From Emydura subglobosa (taxonomy: Eukaryota; Chordata; Testudines; Chelidae), in contig ML679956.1 in NCBI GenBank assembly GCA_007922225.1, positions 69,742,111-69,806,110 of the forward strand: a DNA stretch of 64,000 nt. The letters run 5' to 3'. The translations under genes and the position numbers were made by a program. Shown piece after piece: positions 21,930-32,545 of the stretch. The notes beneath the pieces are model-generated. The model had not been told where the DNA came from, made no database searches, and saw nothing but the letters and a program-made list of their open reading frames with translations. How positions within the stretch are numbered: position 1 is the first letter of the stretch; every line of letters begins with the position of its first letter.

Positions 21930-23660
21930 TGATGAGGTATTTCTTCAGGACACAGGCATTCTTTCAACTTGGCTCCCCATTGATCTTCTGGGGAAAACCC
22001 TGTGTCTCCTAGCTTTTGTGCTGCAAGCCAAAAAGGTTTTCTGGGTTTGAGTTGGAATCTCAGTCTATTATTTAAATCTTCATGTACTAGAAGGTCCTTG
22101 TTTCCTCAAATATGATGGGACCCCTGAAGAATTCTCATGTCACAACCAATTTCAGATGGATGGATATGTGCCAGTATAGGACGCCACGGTGGTGGCATTG
22201 ATTTTACTGTGCCTGTAATAATCCACATGACAGTGTTAAGAATTGACAAGTGATATGTGGGAACTATGTGTCCAGACAGGTGAGCAGTGTTCTGTGGTAG
22301 AGTAGACAAGGATCAGTGAAAAAGTCCATAGAGTTTTTCCAATGGCTTCCCAGGGCATTCTTGCCAGTTTCTGGTTGAGATTTACATGCATCTTTATTTT
22401 GTCTTGAAAATTTTTCAGGTGCTGGTGGTATATGAGGCGTTGGTCTAATGGCACATTAAGATATTTCAGGGTGGGGGTCATGTCTTATCTGCTGGCCATA
22501 GAAATCCATGTGCAGGTCTGCCCTAGCCTTTTGATTGTTTAGATGAAATACTGACACAATAGTCTTAGTGGTCTTTGGTTTTAGCTGCCAGGATAAGAAA
22601 TATCCTTCCATGATTTTAAGGTCCTCAGTTAGGATTTGTTCTCTGGTATGCAAATATTGTGCCTGAGTGGTCAAAGCAATATCATCAGCATTTATATAGT
22701 TCATGATGATCTTTGGGCAAGGTTGCAGGTGTAGATATTAAACAGGATCAGTGCTAGACTGATCCTTGCGGTAGCCCATCATTGATGACAGTGCATGCTC
22801 TGCTGACCTGGTCACCAAGGAAAACATGAAATCTTTAGTTGGTCAGAACCTCTCAGAAGAAATTGATCATTGCATTGCATGGGAATAATTTTGCTGGTTT
22901 TCAGGAGATGGCCATTCCTCCATCAGGTGTCATAAGCAGCAGATAGATCTAAGAAAGCTGCCCCAGTCTTGAGTTTTGGCAGGATTCCAGCCTCAGTGTG
23001 TGTTGTTAAAGCCAATACCTGGTCAGTGCAGCTGTGGCCTGGTTGGAAACCTGCTTATTCATTCGATAACATTGCTTCACCAAGTGGCACAATCCTTGCC
23101 AGTAATATTCTCCCCGGGAGCTTGTATGACATTCAGAGGAAAAGGCCAGTCTGGCGAGGAATTACTGGTTGGCTTCCCAGGCTTGGCAGTGGAATAGAGC
23201 CCTGAGGAATAGATAGTGGAGTATAGTGCTGCTAACCATTTCTGTCCCTTGGCTCTGAGGCTTTTAAAGAAATTCTGGAAAGACACTATCAGGTCCTGTA
23301 GATTTCTCAGCTTTCATGAGTGAAAGGGCCTTATTTACATCCTCACCAGTGAAGGGCAATAATGAGGGGAGGAGGCGGGTAGTCAGCTGCCTATTCGTTG
23401 GCGCTCTCGGTGCAGTTTGAACGTAGTAGACTTGTCCCCTGGTGCTTTTGAATTCATCAGGAGTGCTCTTGTGATCTTGGCAGCAGGTTTCGATGTTTCG
23501 CTGGGTTTGCAGCCCTAGGCTGATGCAATCATAGCCAAGTTTTGTGGTTGGAATCAGCAAAGTCCAGAGCTTCAACGGTCTCAACCCATCTTTGACAGTT
23601 CGCTGGATTCAGTGACTCTTATAGGGCTGTTGCAGAGTTTGGGTCCCCAGCACTTCCATT
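21930..23660 (-). pseudogene. Decayed non-LTR retrotransposon reverse transcriptase
   Basis: Read on the minus strand, pieces of one RT lie in order but in different frames. A DFADSNHK-type phrase lies near 23,570-23,550. KAEKSTGPDSVFPEFL, matching the RT 'KxGKAxGPDxIxPE' motif, is in the frame 23264-23584. A segment 'KSLRAKGQKWLAALYSTIY' follows (23077-23286). The catalytic-region phrase NADDIALT is in 22456-22704 (first residue altered from the usual Y/F-x-DD). 'PTLKYLNVPLDQRLIYHQHL' spans the 22236-22481 start. A C-terminal 'TEHCSPVWTHSSH' and 'TGTVKSMPPPWRPILAHI' follow in 22106-22481. At least four frameshifts separate them. The wording differs from CR1 and recalls jockey/I-type RTs, but the clade is not established. 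Confidence 0.75.
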
Positions 23661-23934
23661 TCCGGTTTCCCGCATGGGGCAGATGATGACACCATCTCTT
23701 GATCTTCCCTGTCACATGCTACGGCACAACCAATGTCATCAAATCGGCATCTGGACATCTCTCAGCGAAGTCCCAGGTTTAACAGCAATGGAAATAATTA
23801 CTCTGCAAAAAGTGACGTCTTCCAAAGCCACTTTAAGAGAACTGTAGGCCCAGCTCTACGAATTTTCCAATTGAATGTCACTTGTGGGGTTAAAGGCTGT
23901 AATAGCAACCCAGAGCACCGGTGTTGAACAAGGT
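23661..23934. other. No gene recognised
   Basis: Possibly the 5' continuation of the minus-strand LINE; I see no motif. Confidence 0.3.
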
Positions 23935-24390
23935 GCGTGCCAGGAAGGGGTAGGTCGTGACACTGGGCTGGGTGGGGGAGCCTCAGGACAGGCCTCTTCC
24001 CTCCCCCACTCGACCCGCTCACCGCCATGTCTCTCCATCCCCCCACTCGGTCCCCCTCCTCTCTTCCACACTCCTGCTCCCCCCAGATTGTGAGTGACAA
24101 CCAGAGCGGCTGAGTGGGGAAGGGGGTAGGGATGTGACGAGCAGTGGCGGGGGGGGGAAGGTAAGCAGAGGAAGAGGAGGGATGCAAGCTGCGAGTGACG
24201 GTGGGGAGGCCAAATCGGGGGGAAGAGTGATGTGGCTAGAAGAGAACATCAGGGCTGGGTGAGGTGGTGTCTGGGGTGGAGCATAAACAGGGCTGTGGGT
24301 GGAAGAGGCCTGGGCCCTTTAAAACTGTTGGGCCCCTGGGCAATTGCCCCCTTCCCTCCACCCCCATTGGCAAGCCTGGAGTTACGTATT
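23935..24390. other. GC-rich, purine/pyrimidine-skewed stretch of unknown origin
   Basis: Runs of G and C (for example ggcggggggggg near 24147-24160, ccctccacccccattgg near 24352-24368) create overlapping frames on both strands (23798-24187 minus, 23875-24093 plus, 24019-24249 minus). The phrase 'ggcccctgggcaattgcccc' near 24331 suggests a decayed transposon end. I could not find matching inverted repeats or a target duplication. No gene is claimed. Confidence 0.35.
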
Positions 24391-25625
24391 CATGAGATGG
24401 CCAATGCCTGTGAGTGATGAGGGCCCCAGCTTTGTAAATGAGACAGTTCTGGAAATATTAATACTCAGCTAATTTCACAAGGCCCTATATAAGCTTACAT
24501 CTTCAGGTGCAGAGCTCAAATCATCCTTGAAGCTGGCCCTGTCCCAATGTCAGTCTATGTCCACAGATGATATTGCATAACATGAACCGTCTGTCCTCCA
24601 TGTGTAAGAGCATAGACCGAAAACACAGGCCACACAAATCCAGTATGTGAGAAAAGATTGAATCTAGAGCAACTCTATGGAAATCAACATAGCTATTCTT
24701 CAGTCATGCTAGTGTAAATGAGAGCAGAATTTGACACCTGGTCTTGTGTGTTTAGAGCACAATGATCCTACACAAATAATACACCATAATAATATGGCTC
24801 CCAATAGGCACTTACAATTGCTTTATTAGGTATCTTTTCAGTGCTCCAGTTGGCGCCGAGGTGACCTAAAGTTGTGCAGCAATTCCCCAGAATGAGACAT
24901 CCTATAATTCAGTTATGGAATAAGTAGCCCCTAATGAGGCATATGGATATAAAGATCCAATTCTGTGCGGTTGCACTGAAGTAAATCTGGAGCAATTCCA
25001 CTGAAGTCAATAGATTTAACCCTGATTTACACCAGTGTAGCAAAAAGCAAAATCTCATCCTTAGAAAGAAGTCTAAAGAAAAACCACAAGATGTTGAGAA
25101 GAGTGCTTTTTGGAAGTCGTTCACTCTTCTTGCCTGTCCCTCCCTCTTCTCCTTTCTTTCTTCTGTTCATCTACCATTCAAAACAAGCACCTTGGCAAAG
25201 TCCCATCTGATAGCTAATGTTCATATTTTCTGGATTTGCTTAATGCCTCTTGTAACACTTAACAGATCTTAGAAAGTTCAGGTCATTGAGTGCTCAGATT
25301 GTCTGATGATCTCTAACTACTTATTAGCAAAAAATAAAAAAACAGACTACAATTGATCCCTCCTCTCTTGATATGTCCATTTGATAATGGCTCCAAAGTG
25401 TGCAGTGTGGAAGACATCAACATAATTAAATGTGTATTTAGCAAGATTTCCCCTTAAAAAAACTCAGTACTGATTTTCAGTTCAAAATATAACCATGGGT
25501 TTGGGAGACGATAGAATAGGTTGTGCTGATGGGGGAGTGATGCTAGACGTGAAAAAGCATAGAATCAAATATAGTATAAATCTTTAATAAACCAATATGG
25601 ACCATAGACTCTCTATGAATAGAAA
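24391..25625. other. No gene; two old palindromic-repeat remnants
   Basis: At 24665-24760 (cttcagtcatgctagtgtaaatgagagcagaatttgac) and 24955-25060 (gcaattccactgaagtcaatag, cctgatttacaccagtgtagc) lie worn copies of the palindromic amniote repeat. The remainder is unique-looking. Confidence 0.45.
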
Positions 25626-25954
25626 TTCCATGCTTGAATAATAAGAACATAGCATAGGGATATACTACCAACCACGTGACCAGGACGGTGATGACTGTGA
25701 AATGCTCAGTGAGATTAGGGATACTATAAAAACAGAAAACTCAGTAATAATGGTTGATTTCAACTATCCCCATATTGACTGGGTACATGTCACCCCAGGA
25801 CAGGATAAGAAACTGCTTCTTGGAGCAGCTAGTCCTGGAACACACAAGACGAGAGGCAATTCTTGATCTAGTTTTAAGTGGAGCACAGGATCTGGTCTAA
25901 AAAGTGAATATAGCTGAACTGCTTGATAATAGTGACCATAGTCACTATATCAGC

Positions 25955-27287
25955 TTAACAGAATAGTCAGCTTAACTTCTGTACCCGGAAAGGTAATGGA
26001 GCAAATAATTAAGCAATAAATTTGCAAACATCTAGAAGATCATAAGGTAATAAGTACGTCAGCATGGATTTGTCAAGAACAAATCATGTCAAACCAACCT
26101 GATAGCTTTCTTTGACAAGGTAACAAGCCTTGTGGATAGGGGGGAGGCGGTAGATGTGGTATATCTTGACTTTAGTAAGGCTTTTGATACTGTCCCGCAT
26201 GACCTTCTCTTAAACAAACTAGAGCTACTATAGGGTGTGTGCAAACTGGTTGGAAAACCATTCCCAGAGAGTAGTTATCAATGGTTCACAGTCATGCTGG
26301 AAGGACATAACGAGTTGGGTTCCACAGGGATCAGTTCTGGGTCCGGTTCTGTTCAATATTTTCATCAATGATTTAGATAATGGCATAGAGTACATTTATT
26401 AAATTTGCAGATGATACCAAGCTGGGAGGGGTTGCAAGTGCTTTGGAGGATAGGATAATAATTCAGAATGATCTGGACAAACTAGAGAATTGGTCTGTGG
26501 TAAATAGGATGAAATTCAATAAGGACAAATGCAAAGTGCTCCACTTAGGAAGGAACAATCAGTTTAACATGTACAAAATGGAAAATGACTGCCTAGGAAG
26601 GAATATTGCGGAAAGGGATCTGGGGGGTTATAGTGGACCACAAACTAAGTATGAGTCAACAGTGTAATGCTGTTGCAAAAAAAGGAAACATGATTCTGGG
26701 ATGTATTAGCAGGGGTGTTGTAAGTAAGACACGAGTAGTATTTCTTCTGCTCTACTCCTTGCTGATTAGGCCTCAACTGGAGTGTTGTGTCCAGTTCTGG
26801 GCGCCACATTTCAGGAAAGATGTGGACAAATTGGAGAAAGTCCAGAGAAGAGCAACAAAATCGATTAAAGGTCTAGAAAACATGATCTATGAGGGATGAC
26901 TGAAAGAACTGGGTTTCTTTTAGCCTGGAGAAAAGAAGACTTAGAGGGCACATGATAACAGCTTTCAAGTACATAAAAGGTTGTTACAAGGAGGAGGGAG
27001 AAAAATTGTTCTTCTTAACCTCTGAGGACAGGACAAGAAGCAATGGGCTTAAACTGCAGCAAGGGAGATTTTAGATTGGACATTAGGAAAATCTTCCCAA
27101 TTGTCAGAGTGGTTAATCACTGGAATAAATTGCTTAAGGAGGTTGTGGAACCTCCATCTTGGGAGATTTTTAAGAACAGGTTAGACAAACACCTGTCAGG
27201 GATGGTCTAGATATTACTTAGTCCTGCCATGAGTGCAGGGGACTGGACTAGATGACCTCTCGAGGTCCCTTCCAGCCCTATGACTCT
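25955..27287 (+). mobile_element. Younger CR1 LINE nested in the older CR1
   Basis: It begins within RT (tcagcttaacttctgtacccggaaaggtaatggagcaaataatt). It contains the [20 protein letters not shown] passage near 26150-26210, the 'gttccacagggatcagttctgggtccgg' block and the region coding for the catalytic A-D-D (aaatttgcagatgataccaagc, 26400-26422). RT C-terminal frames follow at 26443-26667 and 26606-26899. The end is '...gactggactagatgacctctcgaggtcccttccagccctatgactctata', the CR1 3' tail. It is 5'-truncated, has several frameshifts and is not functional. Confidence 0.85.
26443..26899 (+). pseudogene. CR1 ORF2 reverse transcriptase C-terminal remnant
   Basis: Two overlapping frames carry consecutive pieces of the CR1 RT palm/thumb. 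In 26443-26667: DLDKLENWSVVNRMKFNKDK and CKVLHLGRNN. In 26606-26899: [36 protein letters not shown] and RRATKSIKGLENM. A frameshift lies at about 26630. Active CR1 elements would have these in one frame with the upstream catalytic motif. No host function is implied. Confidence 0.85.
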
Positions 27288-27313
27288 ATAATATAATTAA
27301 ATTTAACATCTCT

Positions 27314-27670
27314 GTGGAGGGGAAAACACCAGAGAAGCCCACCACAATAGCATTTATCGTCAGAAACGGTACCTACACAAAAAGGAGGAAGCTAGTTGCA
27401 AGGAAATTAAATGGTACAGTCCCCAAAGTGAAATCCCTGCAAGCCACATGGAAATGTTTTAAAAACACCATAAAAAAGGCTCAAATTACATGTATACCCC
27501 AAAATAAAAAACATACCAAAAGGCCCAAAAAAGTGCCACCCTGGCTAAACCATAAAGTAAAAGCAGCGGTTAGAGCCAAAAAGGCATCTTTTAAAAATTG
27601 GAAGTTAAATCTTAAACTCTGGCAAGTGAAGTGTAACAGTATAATTAGGCAGGCCAAAAAAATAAGTTGA
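27314..27670 (+). pseudogene. CR1 ORF2 endonuclease-RT linker remnant
   Basis: This is a 118-codon frame, basic (many K/R) as is usual for the CR1 linker between endonuclease and RT. Wording includes TWKCFKNTIKKAQITCIPQN and KVPPWLNHKVKAAVRAKK. It belongs to the older CR1 and follows the insertion point directly. The frame is closed by a stop at 27668, after which homology continues in other frames. Confidence 0.8.
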
Positions 27671-28352
27671 AGCGCAACTAGCCAAAAACTAACAGCAAAA
27701 TGTTTTTAAGTACATCAGAAGCAGGAAACCTTTTAAACAATCAGTGGGGCCACTGGATGATTGAGATGCTAAAGGAGCACTCAAAGAAGGTAAGGCTATT
27801 GCGGAAAAACTAAATGAATTATTTACATCAGTCCCCACTGCAGAAGATGCGAGGGAGATTCCCATATCTGAGCCATTCTTTTTAGATGATAAATCTGAGG
27901 AACTGTCTCAGACTGAGGTGTCATTAGAAGAGGTTTCGAAACAAATTGATAAAATTAAACAGTAATAAATCACCAGGACCAGATGATCCTCATCCAAAAG
28001 TTCTGAAGGAACTCAAATATGAAATTGCAGAACCACTATCTGTGGTATAACCTAACATTTAAATCAGCTTCTGTACCAGATGACTGGAGGCTACCTAATG
28101 TGATGTCTATTTTTAAAAAAGGCTTCAGAGGCAATCCTGGCAATTACAAGCTGGTAAGCTTAACTTCAGTACTAAGCAAATTGGTTGAAACTAGAGTAAA
28201 GAACAGAATTATCAGACACATAGATGAACACAATTTATTGTGGAAAAGTCAACCTGGCTTTTGTAAAGGGAAATCATGCCTTGAGAATCGATTAGAATTC
28301 TTTGAGGGGATCAATAAACATGTGACAAGAGTGACCCAGTGGGTATAGTGTA

Positions 28353-28544
28353 CTTAGACAACAAACTGTCAGTAGAATTGGCTGAAAGAATTAAAAGGAC
28401 AGATCTGTCTGGAGGATAGCCTATATGAGAACTAGCAAAAGCGGAGGCATTTTCTAGGGGAGTATCATAATATTTTGTACATGTATGGTCATTTTCATTC
28501 AAGGATCTCTAATTAAACCTTACAGAGATGAATGAACTGGAAGG
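28353..28544. other. No gene recognised
   Basis: Short spacer between the CR1 and the SINE pair. Confidence 0.4.
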
Positions 28545-28547
28545 TAG

Positions 28548-28728
28548 GAACGTCCAGTGGTTAGGGTGCTTGCCAGGACTCTGGAAATCCAGCCAAAAGC
28601 TGCTTTGGGGAAGTCACACAGTGGGACTAGCTGTAAAACAGGCTTTGTGAAGATAAATACTTTAAAGCTCTGATACTACAGCAATGGGAGCCAGAAAATT
28701 CCTTATATAAAAGTATGTTAGATGAGCA
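28548..28728 (+). mobile_element. tRNA-headed SINE (Cry-like), worn
   Basis: The head is gtccagtggttagggtgcttgcc...ctctggaaatccagcc. The body is 'gaagtcacacagtgggac' and the tail is 'gataaatactttaaagctctgatactacagcaatgggagcc', the usual Cry-SINE closing phrase (taaag..ctcagatactacggtgatggg). Internal deletions have removed the middle. Confidence 0.6.
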
Positions 28729-28734
28729 CTGAAA

Positions 28735-28830
28735 GGAGAAGTGACTTGCTTAAGCAGAGCTGGAAATGGAACCCAGGCATCCTGATTCTGAGTTCCCTGC
28801 TCTAGCCATTCTGACTCCTTCCTCCATTAA
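28735..28830 (-). mobile_element. MIR/Cry-type SINE 5' half in opposite orientation
   Basis: 'agaagtgacttgcttaagcagagctggaaatggaacccaggcatcctgattctgagttccctgctctagccattctgactcc' is the reverse complement of a tRNA-like SINE head and body. It abuts the plus-strand SINE at 28548-28728, giving a tail-to-tail pair. Confidence 0.55.
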
Positions 28831-30735
28831 TTGCAGAGCTGCAATTAAGTTCGTCAATAGAATAGACGACTTCCCTACTTTTCCATTTTAAAAACACCAG
28901 CAGATTTATGCTGGTGCTCTCTGTTATTTGCATAAACACCTCTTTCTTTCCATAGAGGGCCTGTCTGAGGCTCATTTAGTTACCTATCTCCTCTTGCTTG
29001 ATACAGTGTGTCACTATTCACACAATGCTAAATTAAGCCACTAATTGAATATGTGATTTTTATTAGGCTCTAGACATGCTGTACTTAGGCACTGCAGTAA
29101 ATTACTTGCTTGTATTGTTCCTTAACTTTTCACTCTGCTCATATCTGACTGACTGAACGGAAAACAAGCCTACACTTGCACGGTGCTGAATAAAATTCTC
29201 TTTGGAGTTTGTGGTTTTATGTATAACTACAGATTCATATATAAGTAAGAAAGACCAGGAAAGTAATTTGTTTGCTGCTTAGGATTAATTTGGCTACCCA
29301 ACAATAGCTCAGTTTTCAAAGGATTCACTGTAAACCAGATTCTGTTACCCTCCCTTGCATGTTGTAGTAAACTTAGGTGACAAGTAGCTCCCTTGATGTC
29401 AGGGGACTACTTAGACATGTGCTCTTTTGTTCATATGTGTCAGGCAAAAAAGAGATCAGGTTTGGGCAGAGAATGAGCATGGTTCAGGAGACCAGGCTTA
29501 AGTGAGCTGCTCAACACATAAATATGATGTTTAGCTCACCACGATCTCTCCAGCTTTAGGCAGGAGTAACTTGGCAGCTTTGTAACAGTGCTCTCGTTAA
29601 TGGATCAGGTCCCTCTGCCATCCCTGTGCTACTCATTACTTTGTATTTTGTGCTGGGCAACATAACGTTACAAACATGCATCACACAGGCTCAAGCCTTA
29701 AATGTAGGTTTAACATGTTCAAGCTGGATTCTTCCATTCTAACTTATATTAAGTAATATTCTATGCTGCAAGTTGCCCCAGTTACATCAAAGTAGTATGC
29801 CATGTTTAGCAGCCAGGTCGTTGCTCTCAGCGTGGCTGTGGCCTGTGACAGAGGAGGCACACAATGTGCTCTCTCCTGGTAATCTTACTTTTGTTCTTTC
29901 TTTTTCCCACTAAGTTATTATAAGCAATACATCATTTTAGATGGGGAATATAAGTTTTGTTCTTTGTGTATGGAAACAGCTGCTAAAAATTACAATAGCA
30001 GCACAGGTATAGATTCCTATTACAACCCAACAGGGACCATAGAATGGAATGAAAGGATAGAAATAGAGAAAGAAAAATGAACTTCTGGTATATTTTTATT
30101 CTATGAATACAGAATTAAAAATAAACTATGTCTGATATAGGATCAGAGAGTTCAAAATATGAATATTTTATACAAATAGGCCTGAAGTGATGAGTCATAA
30201 TGTTTGTCAAAACTAACATTGTGTTTCTCAGACAAATGCTCTTTCTCAGACAAATGCTCTAGTGTGTATGTGAGCTATTTTCTTATTGCTTCTAAATTGG
30301 TTCCTTGATTTGTTTCTTAGTCTGCTCTCCAAGACTTTCCTGATTAGTAGAGATTTTTGCACTCGCTATTTGATTAAATAATGAATACATTTCTGTTTGA
30401 TTTGCAGTTGCTTACTTAATTAAATTTCTTTTCAGTGCCCCAATTTTCATTATAATTTCAATTTTACATTTAATCACTGTGTTGTTCTTTGCTGCCACCT
30501 TTCTAATAGAGGTCTGGTCTCCCATCAGTGAACCTACAGAACTCTGATGGGAGTTACATCCCCATACCAAGAGGAGAAAAGGTTCCAATCTGTGCAGTTA
30601 TTTTAAATGGTAACTAGTGCTGGGCAAATCTAAACAAGGTTCACAGTTTTAGTTTGCAGAAGCATCCACAAATTTCTGTGCTCTTCTGAAATTGGGCTGG
30701 AAATGTAATGTAAAGAGACTGTGACAGTCATAATT
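28831..30735. other. Long repeat-poor AT-rich stretch
   Basis: No gene or young repeat. A direct tandem duplication of an 18-bp unit (tttctcagacaaatgctc) lies at about 30224-30260. Homeodomain-core-rich segments occur at 29020-29080 (taaattaagccactaattgaat) and 30365-30480 (atttgattaaataatgaat, acttaattaaatttc). This would be a reasonable place to look for conserved noncoding elements, but conservation is untested. Confidence 0.3.
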
Positions 30736-30737
30736 TA

Positions 30738-30785
30738 AGGTGAGAGAGGACCATTATGATCACCTACTGGGGGAGTATCAAACTC
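30738..30785 (-). mobile_element. CR1 3' tail remnant
   Basis: 'aaggtgagagaggaccattatgatcacctactg' is a worn CR1 3' motif (aaggycagaagggaccattatgatcatctagtctg). Confidence 0.45.
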
Positions 30786-31484
30786 ATTTGGCGCAAAGGG
30801 GAAAATAGTGTTTAATTGTGTCTGTGGGCCAGTGTATAAATTCAGGACTAGATACTCCCCACAGTGCACAAGGAATAACTATTGCTGCAAAAAGGAAGTC
30901 TGCATAGTGATCTGGGGGAGACGATGGCTTTTATGTAACTAAACACTGGGTTACGTGTTCAAAGCCTTATTGTTGGATTCATCAGTCAGTGAGAAAGTCT
31001 GCTTCCCTTTTGGCTACCGTGATTTTGTTCCCTTTTTCTCTTCCTCTCCACTCCCGTTTTTCTGTTTTTTCTCCCTGATTCCCCCTCTTTGCAAGTCTCT
31101 TTTGTTCTTTCCTCTGTATTTCCTTCCCTGTAGCAGCTCCCTATTTCCAACCCAATAGGCTTCACTCCCACCTTTTACCCTATTGCATCTACTGAAATGA
31201 TCAGTGATTAAATGGTTAATATTGATACTGAAGTGTCATCATTGGGCTTTACAGTTCATACTCCAGTCAGTTCGACATGGGAGTTTACATTTCCAGTTCA
31301 TTGCTGCAGGCTGACTCCAGACTCTGGCAGACACTGCATCAGTTCACAACTGGAGGGTTCTCTGCAGCTAGGAGGGCTAGATACTTGATGCTGAAGAACA
31401 TGAATGTCATATAAACCACAAATACACTCTGGGAGCCACATGTCTGACACCTCTGCGCTAGTCTGACATCCTGCATAAAGCATG
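30786..31484. other. No gene recognised
   Basis: It contains a T/C-rich tract at 31025-31150 that yields complementary frames. No feature is supported. Confidence 0.4.
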
Positions 31485-31492
31485 CTGTAGAA
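31485..31492. repeat. Target-site duplication, left copy (ctgtagaa)
   Basis: The 8-bp word ctgtagaa directly precedes the hAT-like element and recurs at 32178-32185. Confidence 0.9.
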
Positions 31493-32177
31493 CAGGGGTT
31501 GGCAACCTGCGGCACACGTGCCAAAAGTGGCACGCACGATGATTTTGAGAGGCACACTGCGCTGCTCCCGGCCTCAAGCACGGCCACGTGGTGGCCACTT
31601 CCCCCTTCCAGCCCCGCCCCTCTCCCACGTGGGCCCAGTGGTGCTATGCCCCGGCTAGAGCTGGCGCAAAGCAGGCGAGGAAGGCTGCCTGGCTCCCACA
31701 TGCCCGGGGTCCCTGCGGCTCCCTAGATGCGCCCAGCACGGGGCTGGGGTGATGGGAGGCTGAGGGGCCAGGTCCTGGTCGGTGCACCACTGAGCTGGCC
31801 AGAAGCCACGCAGCGGCCTCTCCCTGCTGCCCCCACCTGCTTTGTGCATGCCAGGACATTGCTGAGCCCATGTGGGGAGGGGTGGGGATGGAAGGGGGGA
31901 GCAGCCGCCACGTGACCCTGCTTGGGGCCGGGAGCCATGTGGCTCCAGCCAGCAGGGCACCACTGGGCCCACTTAGGAGTGGGGCAGCTGCCGGAGATGT
32001 CAGCAGGAAGCGGCTCCTCAGAAGAAAGCCCGGCCAGGCCACTACTGCAGTGAGGCGGGGGGAGAGCAGGAATCGGGAGACCACCCCCACTGACGCCGCC
32101 GGTGCTGGGCCCACGGCACGTGGGGGCAGGAGGAGGGAAGATTTGGCACCCCCCTTCCAAAAGGTTACCGGCCCCTG
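31493..32177. mobile_element. Non-autonomous hAT-like element, 685 bp, GC-rich
   Basis: It starts CAGGGGTTGGCAACC and ends GGTTACCGGCCCCTG. The reverse complement of the right end, CAGGGGCCGGTAACC, pairs with the left over 15 bp with two mismatches. An identical 8-bp duplication (ctgtagaa) lies on both sides, the hAT signature. The interior is GC-rich with many overlapping frames (for example 31644-32114 minus, 31723-32160 minus, 31870-32205 plus). These encode Pro/Ala/Gly/Trp-rich strings without domains, so no transposase is encoded. The conserved left interior 'gcggcacacgtgccaaaagtggcac' is typical of this turtle family. Confidence 0.9.
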
Positions 32178-32185
32178 CTGTAGAA
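32178..32185. repeat. Target-site duplication, right copy (ctgtagaa)
   Basis: Partner of the word at 31485-31492; both copies are identical. Confidence 0.9.
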
Positions 32186-32301
32186 CTTCATCCAGTCATC
32201 CCTAGTGCCAGTCAAGGCAGATATGCAGTGGGAAGAGCCTCTCATGGTAGTGATACCTCAATTGCCTTCCAAGTTTAGGAAGTAAAGAAGTGTATGAGTA
32301 T

Positions 32302-32545
32302 GAAGGATGACTATGTGGTTAATGCACTGGACTGGGACTTAGGAAATCTGTGTTCAATTCCTGGTATTGCCTCAGGTTCCCTTTGTTGACCTTGGGCAAT
32401 TCAGTGACTTTTTGCCTCATATCTCCTTTTTTTACAGGTGGGAATAATTTCCTTAAATCCCAGGTGCTGTCAGAATAAACATATTACTGTTTGTGACTCA
32501 CTCAGCTACTATGGTGATGGGGACCATCAAAGAACCCAGATAATT
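32302..32545 (+). mobile_element. Cry-type tRNA-derived SINE, near full length
   Basis: The tRNA-like head has an A-box-like tgactatgtgg (32308-32318, 9/11) and a B-box-like tgttcaattcc (32351-32361, 10/11). The body passes through gaccttgggcaattcagtgac and a worn 'gcctcatatctcc...ttacaggtgggaataat'. It ends 'cagctactatggtgatggggaccatcaaagaacccagata', the Cry SINE closing phrase. Pol III promoter elements are partly decayed. Confidence 0.75.

Larger units (their letters stand above)
25632..28352 (+). mobile_element. Older CR1 LINE, split by a younger CR1 insertion
   Basis: The first part, 25632-25940, encodes the end of the endonuclease domain (a VDFNYPHIDW phrase, matching the CR1 'DFNYPDICW' motif) and stops at '...aatagtgaccata'. 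The second part, 27288-28352, resumes with 'atataattaaatttaac'. Together these restore the continuous CR1 wording 'gaccataatataattaaattt'. It then runs through the linker (PPWLNHKVKAAVRAKKASFK in frame 27314-27670) into the first half of RT (SPGPDDPHPKVLK, GNYKLVSLTSVLSKLVE, near 27970-28190). Frameshifts and a small deletion near 25800 make it dead. The 3' end is lost after 28352. Confidence 0.8.

Noticed and set aside
23798..24249. Pro/Gly-rich frames on both strands
   Set aside because: Produced by G/C homopolymer runs; opposed and overlapping.
31644..32205. Cluster of 100-156-codon frames suggesting a GC-rich gene or CpG-island exon
   Set aside because: All fall within or straddle the hAT element delimited by identical 8-bp duplications. 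No domain, no shared frame and no splice pattern.
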